64,000 nt of DNA, from contig NC_088918.1 of assembly GCF_963576675.1 (NCBI RefSeq), forward strand, positions 30,139,001 through 30,203,000. Direction: 5' to 3'. This document shows positions 57,585 to 64,000 of this stretch, in pieces. The notes under the pieces are model-generated. The model saw only the letters and a program-made list of their open reading frames with translations, made no database searches and was not told the DNA's origin. The DNA comes from Euphorbia lathyris (Eukaryota; Streptophyta; Magnoliopsida; Malpighiales; Euphorbiaceae). Made by a program: the position numbers and the translations under genes. Within the stretch, counting starts at the first letter, position 1. Every line of letters begins with the position of its first letter.

Positions 57585-59502
57585 AGTCTGTAAAAAGTTA
57601 AGTGATCTTTCAGGTATTCCTCTTACTGATTCTCTTGGGAAGTATCTGGGCATTCCCCTCCACAGTGAGAGAGTGTCTAAAGTTTCCTTTAAAGATACTT
57701 TGGACAAAGCTAATATGAAGTGTGCCACATGGAAAGCCAAGACTCTTTCTCTCGCTGGCCGCCTCACGTTAATTCAATCAGTTAATTGTGCAGCTCCCAA
57801 TCACATTATGCAGGCTTGTTAGCTTCCGGGTCCTGTTCTTAATGATCTTGATAAGATCAACCGTAGGTTCCTGTGGGGGGAAGCTGCAGAGGGAAGAAAG
57901 ATCCATCTAGTGCCTTGGAGTGAGGTTTGTCAGCCGAAAGATTGTGGTGGTCTGGGCATTAGGAAAGCGAAGGATAATAATAAAGTTTTATTAATGAAAC
58001 TCCTTTGGTGTATGTGGCAATGCCCCTCCTCTCTTTGGGTTCGCCTTCTCTGTGGTAAGTATAGGAAAGACAAAATCTTCGGGGACCCTAAGGAGAGAGT
58101 TGTCAATTGTTCCTTCCTCTAGAAAGGGTGGGTAATGGTAAGACCATCAGCTTCTGGTTTGACACCTGGATTGGGGATCAACCGTTAATTGATGTTTGTA
58201 GCTCCCCCCACCTAGCGACATCTGTAACTGGAGGATTGCAGATGTAGTGGACTCTGAGGGGGACTGGATCTAGTCAAAGTTTGATACCTTCTTTAGCCTG
58301 GAGACTCTCCTTAGAATTCGGGGAGTGAAGATTAGTAATCAAGAGGAGGACATGGATAGGTATTGCTGGGCGCTGACTAATAATGGAGTTTATTCTTGCA
58401 AGTCTGCCTTTGAAGCGTCTACCCTCAACAGATCCGATCCTCCCTCGGATATTTGGAAATCCATTTGGGCCCTCAAAGTCCTTTACCGTATTAGAAGTTT
58501 CCTGTGGCTGGGAGTTAAGGACAGGTTGCTTACTAATTCGGATAGGCATAGACGGCATTTGGCGGACTCAGGAGCTTGCAGTAGATGCAGAGGCCATGTT
58601 GAATCCTTGTGCCATGCTCTTAAGGATTGCTCTAAGAGTAAAGAGGTTTGGAAGAAAATTCTCCCACACCATATTCTCGCTTCCTTCCTGACCCACTCTG
58701 AGTATGACTGGTTCTCTGATGGTATTAGTGGGAAATTAATGACTTACATGGAGCATGAGGACATTTTCTTTGCTATCATCTGTCACCAAGTCTGGAAGTG
58801 GAGAAACGAGCAGATTTTTGGTAATAAAACTGTTTTTATTCCAAACTTAGCTGAGTTCTTCTCGAAAAAACTCTCTACTATTATTGAGAGTCTCAAAGGG
58901 GATTCCCTTGCCAGGTCTGCCCAGGAAAGTGATGTCCATCTCGTGGGATGGAGCAGGCCGAGAGAGGGGGTTGTAAAATTGAATACGGATGGCTCCTGCC
59001 TTATCAATGGTAAGATTGCTGCCGGATGTGTTCTTAGAGATGCGGGGGGCGCCTGGCTCTCTGGGTTCACCTAGAATCTGGGGTTGGGCTCCTCCTTCTC
59101 TACGGAGCTCTGGGGTATTCTCTCTGGTATCAAGCTTGCTAAAAGCCTGGGCGTTAAGAGGCTATCTGTGGAGTCTGATAATATGGAGGCCATCAAAATG
59201 ATTTCTGAGAATCATGTTATTGGTCTTAATAGCCGCAACCTTATTAAAGCTATTAAAAGGCTTTGCTCTTCCTTTGAGATCTTAAAGTTCAGTCACATTT
59301 TCAGAGAGCAGAACCATGTTGCGGATCGTTTGGCTGCGGCTGGCCATGAGGGGATGTTAGGTGTTACTACCCTTTCTGATCCCCTTACCTTTCTCTCTTC
59401 TCTTCTTTTAGAAGATAGGATTGAGGTTAGCTTTCCTAGGCTAATCCCATGTTAATTGTTCTTTGTTTTATTTTTTTCCTTTCCTATTCCTACAAAAAAA
59501 AA
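57585..59502 (+). mobile_element. 5'-truncated LINE, copy 2 of the same subfamily
   Basis: It begins inside the RT C-terminus (SLGKYLGIPLHSERVSK, LAGRLTLIQSV), passes zf-RVT (CSRCRGHVESLCHALKDC) and RNase H ([32 protein letters not shown]), and ends with poly(A) at about 59494-59502. Internal stops occur at several points (near 57823, 58122 and 59074). The 14-bp target duplication AGTAAAGCTCCGAG is at 57571-57584 and 59503-59516. Its final 240 codons are nearly the same as those of the - strand copy at 47521-48340. Confidence 0.92.
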
Positions 59503-59589
59503 AGTAAAGCTCCGAGTTTCAATTTTTATATATAGTATATAGATAGATTGTTATAGTTTGTCACTGTCATTAAAAAATTCTACGCGTCA

Positions 59590-60183
59590 GGTCTCATGCG
59601 ACTGCAATTACAAGTATAGGCCAGTTTCTTTCAGAATGGACAACGGTACGAATGGAGAGGTGATGGTCGAGTTCAGGAGGTTCGATGTGCAAAGGGGCAG
59701 ACGACGGTTCAATGGCAGAAGCCAGTTGCGGGTTATTTTAAGTGTAATGTCGATGCGACCATTTTCCAATCAGAGAATAGTTTCGATATGAGAGCAGTTC
59801 TTTAGAGTTGTACTAGCACTTTTATAGCGCGTTGTAGCTCGTTTGCGGTAAGTAACATTCAGGCTTCGCTAGCTGAGACGTTAGCTCAATGTGACGCGAT
59901 ATTTTAGGTAATTTCACTCCAATTTCAAAATGTTCAGTTCGAAACTGATGCTAAGAGGGTTGTTTTAGAAGAAATTCAACATATGCTATTTATCTGCCCA
60001 GATTATTCTGTGGCTTTTATCTCTAGATTGGCAAATCGAATGACCCATTCAATGACTTTTCATTCTCGTTCCAATACTAATTTTTTTATTGTTATTGTTG
60101 CTTCTAGTTACTTAGACGAGACTCTTTGTATTGATAATATTTCCGTTTCTTAATAATAATCGGAGTTTTTCTCAAAAAAAAAA
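59590..60183 (+). pseudogene. LINE RNase H relic with poly(A)
   Basis: WQKPVAGYFKCNVDATIFQS followed by LAETLAQCDAI and FETDAKRVVLEEI mark a + strand RNase H domain of another LINE. It has stops and ends in an A-run at 60173-60183. TCTACGCGTCA (59579-59589) and TCTACATGTCA (60184-60194) are probably the diverged target duplication. Confidence 0.65.
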
Positions 60184-61140
60184 ATCTACATGTCAATTTT
60201 AAATATATTATTCGTTTCAGCTATTATATATAGATAAATAGATAGATTGGTTTTTTTTTTTAAAAAAAAATAGTTGATTGATTGATTGAAATATACAAGA
60301 GATTAAAAGGAAAAACGTTTGAAATTTCAAGAGTTAGATGATTTGAATTAATATATTTAATTAACATTTAAAGGAAAAAAATGACAGAAAAAGTAATAAA
60401 TAATATTCTGAATTTACACATCATCACATTATAATAGATTGATAGATTGAAACATAGGAGAAATTAAAAGAAAAAAAAGGTTTTGACATTCAAGAGTTAC
60501 ATAATTGGAATTAATGTATTTAATTGAAATTCATAATTAATATTTTAAAAAAAATTGAGAGAAAAAAAAGTAACAAATACATGATTAACATTTAAAAAAA
60601 AAAAATGGGAGATAAAAAGTAATAAAAAAAATTCTCAATTTACACATCATGTTTTAGAATGATGAGAGATTTTTTTTTTTTTTTTATGTCTATTAAGGAT
60701 ATAATAGGGAAAAAATCAATAGTATAGACAACTTTTTTGATAAATTTTTTTACATATTTGTATTAATTTGGAATTTAATGCTTTTTTTTTCTTTTTGAGA
60801 AAATTTTGGAATTTAATGTTAGAGAACATAAATTTCAAGGATTTCATGCGAAGAAATGGAGTTTAGGGTGTATAAGTTTAATAGCGCTGTAGTTCAGGTG
60901 CTATAAGTATATTTTACCCATCTTCAAGCTAGTTACGACTCGGTTACAGCACTGAATTGCGAGTTCAACTCACCTAACCCCTCTGTGAATCATTACATCC
61001 CCCGATCTCTCTCATCTATGTCTCCCACTAAAATTGCAATGGTGCCATCCCCCGAAACAAGAGGAGCTCTCTAACTTTTCATAGGTGTCCTGACACTTCT
61101 AACTATTGAATTCTGAGTATACCCAAAGGAAGAAGACAAG
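60184..61140. repeat. AT-rich tandemly duplicated intergenic DNA upstream of PIR
   Basis: A unit of about 200 bp (60241-60440) recurs diverged at 60441-60655; both contain a GATAGATTG start, CAAGAGTTA and CTCAATTTACACATCAT-like blocks. The last 250 bp before 61141 would hold the PIR promoter and leader. A pyrimidine/CT-rich leader (about 60985-61080) is seen, but no convincing TATA box. Confidence 0.55.
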
Positions 61141-63638
61141 ATGGCTGTTCCAGTGGAAGAGGCTATTGCAGCGCTTTCTACATTTTCTCTGGAGGTGACT
61201 ACTTTCCTATCTTTCCAGATATTATTATCATTCCATGAATGAGAGCTTCAATTGAACCTCTTTTTGTGTGTGTGAGATGTACCTTCATTGTGATTTGATC
61301 TTCCATTAGTAGAAACATGAGTACTTCGCTTTCAATTTTACTAGAAATTTATCTATTTCTGCTAGTTTAAGGAAGTTAAGAACTCCTTGTTCCAAATTTT
61401 CTGCAAGTTTGGAGAGTCTGTTCAGGATTTAAAGTAATGTTTCATTAATTCATATGATGGTTTAACAACAAATTTCTGCAAGTTTCTAAGAATAAATAGA
61501 AATTATTTGTGATTGAAGTAACCTCATTCTGTTTTACATTTTTGGTCGGGAATATTGCATAGGATGAGCAGCCTGAGGTGCAAGGACCGGCAGTTCTGGT
61601 GTCAGGTGAAAGAGGAGCCACCGATAGTCCTGTTGGTATGTATTTTTTATATTTACTTTTTCCTCTTTCTTTTTATTCCTTAAACTTTTAATTAATTTTT
61701 TTTTATTGAGATTATAATTTTTAGACAAATGGGTTTGTTTCAAGTCGATAATAAATTATCATGGTTGAAAATCTTCATATTGGTTATTTGGAATCTTTTG
61801 CTTTGCTATTTATAATAAGAAAAGGGAATGTCGACAGTATACAAGAAGAAGAAAAACCTTGTGGTTGTCACGCATCATGGATTCTGCTTTGCATTCAAGT
61901 CTCTTGTCTTTGCATGTGTAAAAGATTTTGGCTACTATTAATGATTATATATGAAAGGCTGGATTTTTCAAATTTCTTCTTTAGGTAACCGATATAGAGA
62001 TGTTAGAAAGTGGTTAATACGTTGTTTAGAGGCTTTAACTTTCTGGATGTCTCTTGTAAGAGTTGAAAAAGATGCTAGAAAAAGGTAATCCTGGAGAGAA
62101 TTACAAATGATGTTCTGATATCACTATAATATGGTATCAATGAAGCCTGTTTTCAGTTTTTAACACAGCTTGAATAAATTTTACGCCTCTCTCTGCCCAC
62201 ATCCTTTATACTTGTGATGGATGGGCCCATGATATATTCATTCCTAAAGAATTGGTTTCCTTCTGTAGAGTACAGTGATGTTTCTGCATATCGGTTATCT
62301 CTATCCGAAGACACAAAAGCTCTCAACCAGCTGGTAAGTGTTCTTTGTTTTCTTTCCCTCCCTTGATAGTGCAATTTTTATTCACCTGCACTTGACTTAT
62401 GTTAAATCACTTTGTTATTTGGTCTCAAATTTTATGTATATTTTGTGGTTGACTGTAAAGTTTGGTGGTTGACTGTAAAGTTTGCAATAAATGCAGAATA
62501 CACTTATCCAAGAGGGTAAGGGGATGACATCTGTGCTTTATACATACCGCAGTTGTGTCAAAGCGCTTCCCCAGGTTTGTTTGGATTTTAATTGCAATAA
62601 TAGAACTAGGGAAAGGACATTTAATGCCCACAGGTAAAAAATGAGGTTGGACACTTTTAGTAGTATCCTCCCGTTTTTGTTGCCCAAGATGGTTTGTTTT
62701 AACGTTAATTTTGTTATAATATTTTGCCTCTCTATACCAGCAACTGAAATTGCTTGTGAAAATATGTAGAACATGGACGCAATCTGTATGACATCCTTCT
62801 GAAGAGAATATTGAAAATGAATTTCCTTAAGAAGATATTGGGTTTATACTCTAATTGGAAACATGTTCATGATCTTTTTTTCCCCTCTTTCCTAGTTAAG
62901 AGTATTAACGTATAAAAGCAATTTTGAATGGGGGAATTCCGCCCAAGAAATTCCCATCCAGCAATAAACTTTATAAATAGTTGATAACATAATGTAAACA
63001 TGTTGTTATAATAAAATTCAGTACCTAGTTTTTCAGTTCGCTGTCCTTCTTACTTACTTCTAAGGTTGTGTTTGATGTGGCAGCTTCCTGATTCTATGAA
63101 GCACAGTCAGGCTGACTTGTATCTTGAGACATATCAAGTTTTAGACTTGGAGATGAGTCGTTTGCGTGATATTCAGCGATGGCAAGCTTCAGCTGCCTCT
63201 AAAGTATATAATCCCATAGCTGTTGTTATTTTTTCTAGTATATTATGTAGTCTGCATCATTAGTCGACTGATTTTCATGTCCTCACAACTGTTCTTTTGC
63301 TCATGCAGCTAGCAGCTGATATGCAGCGTTTTTCTAGACCTGAACGACGGATTAATGGTCCTACAATAACTCATTTATGGTTTGTAGAAACCTTGTCTTG
63401 TCACTTTATTCTGGTTATGTTTGTATTTTATTTATTGTTGCCTTCCGTTCAAGTGTTGGTAGCATTTAATTATGATTTCCTTAGCAGCATATTACCATCC
63501 TTAATGGAAAATATGGTTCTCTTATTAATGTATTCTTAACTTCAGGTCAATGTTGAAATTACTGGATGTTTTAGTGCAACTTGATCATCTTAAAAATGCT
63601 AAAGCAAGTATACCTAATGACTTCTCTTGGTATAAGAG
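61141..63638 (+). CDS. PIR: PIR/SRA1 (KLUNKER) subunit of the SCAR/WAVE complex, 5' part
   Basis: Homologue of animal CYFIP/SRA1. It links activated ROP/Rac GTPases to the SCAR/WAVE complex and so to ARP2/3-driven actin assembly in cell shaping. In-window exons: 61141-61194, 61563-61635, 62269-62333, 62497-62574, 63084-63203, 63309-63379 and 63546-63638; all GT-AG, frame continuous over 554 nt. The protein starts MAVPVEEAIAALSTFSLE, and further blocks SAYRLSLSEDTKALNQL, YTYRSCVKALPQ, YLETYQVLDLEMSRLR and MQRFSRPERRINGPT are near-identical to what I recall of the Arabidopsis protein. The full protein is about 1280 residues, so some 15% is here. The frame continues past 63638 (phase 2) beyond the window. 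Confidence 0.95.
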
Positions 63639-64000
63639 GTACGCCACTACTTAGTTTCTATTCCTGTAATGCAAATGACTAACGTAGCTTGGAGTTGAGA
63701 TCCTTTAATTTTTATAGTAAAAGATAGTATTTATCTTAAAGAAGAACACAACCAATCTCTTTAAGACACTGTTTGTTTTAGATTTCTTTTTCTTACTTTG
63801 TCTCTGTTAATTTCTTATGATTCGTAAAGTCTAATGAACAATAAAAGGTTACCTCTTTTGAGGCCATATGGCTGAAGAATATTTTGAGTAATTACTCTAG
63901 AATTTATTGTTTTCAGTTGACTCTTTTATCAGTTCTCTAAACATTGAAGTGCAGTTCACTCTTATTATCCCTGCAAACATGTTATGATGCATGTTCTCAG

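Noticed and set aside
59558..59791. 77-codon ORF upstream of PIR
   Set aside because: It is one frame of a LINE RNase H relic; the better-supported frame carries the RNase H motifs.

Overview
This is nuclear DNA of a flowering plant, most likely a core eudicot. The evidence is intron-bearing genes with plant-specific products, AT-rich introns and intergenic DNA, and dense plant transposon families (Sirevirus, Ty3/gypsy, L1-type LINEs, PIF/Harbinger, hAT, MULE-like foldbacks, Stowaway). The sequence alone does not identify the species. I found no rRNA gene, convincing tRNA gene or CRISPR array.

Four host genes lie on the + strand. Two are paralogous GDSL esterase/lipase genes of the LTL1 type (22155-25679 and 37673-40107), each with five exons and identical lengths for the first four. 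The third is PTAC3, a plastid PPR/SAP-domain protein of 13 exons (42152-55920). The fourth is the 5' part of PIR/SRA1 (KLUNKER/PIROGI), a subunit of the SCAR/WAVE complex, starting at 61141 and running off the window. All exon junctions given keep the reading frame. From memory, Arabidopsis has PTAC3 close to LTL1 on chromosome 3, and PIR close to an LTL1-like GDSL gene on chromosome 5. This window may therefore keep an ancestral order that Arabidopsis split between two duplicated blocks.

The rest is mostly transposons in nested layers. Positions 1-16084 are a young Sirevirus-type Ty1/copia element on the - strand. Its LTRs differ at about 4 of 293 comparable positions. It carries gag, pol and a decayed envelope-like ORF, and is interrupted twice: by a PIF/Harbinger element whose two genes both look intact (about 4130-9327), and by an antisense piece of a Ty3/gypsy integrase that replaces part of pol (about 11951-12592). 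Positions 16085-22038 hold foldback elements, one inside a hAT-like element, and a probable old LTR. Between the two GDSL genes lie a hAT element with a perfect 8-bp duplication, gypsy, copia and LINE remnants, and a near-complete L1-type LINE (about 31757-37230) whose 5' end faces GDSL gene 2.

PTAC3 intron 6 is 8158 bp because transposons are stacked in it: a LINE, and a copia element holding a PIF-type element that in turn holds a Stowaway MITE and another LINE. A second copy of that last LINE lies in the opposite orientation between PTAC3 and PIR.
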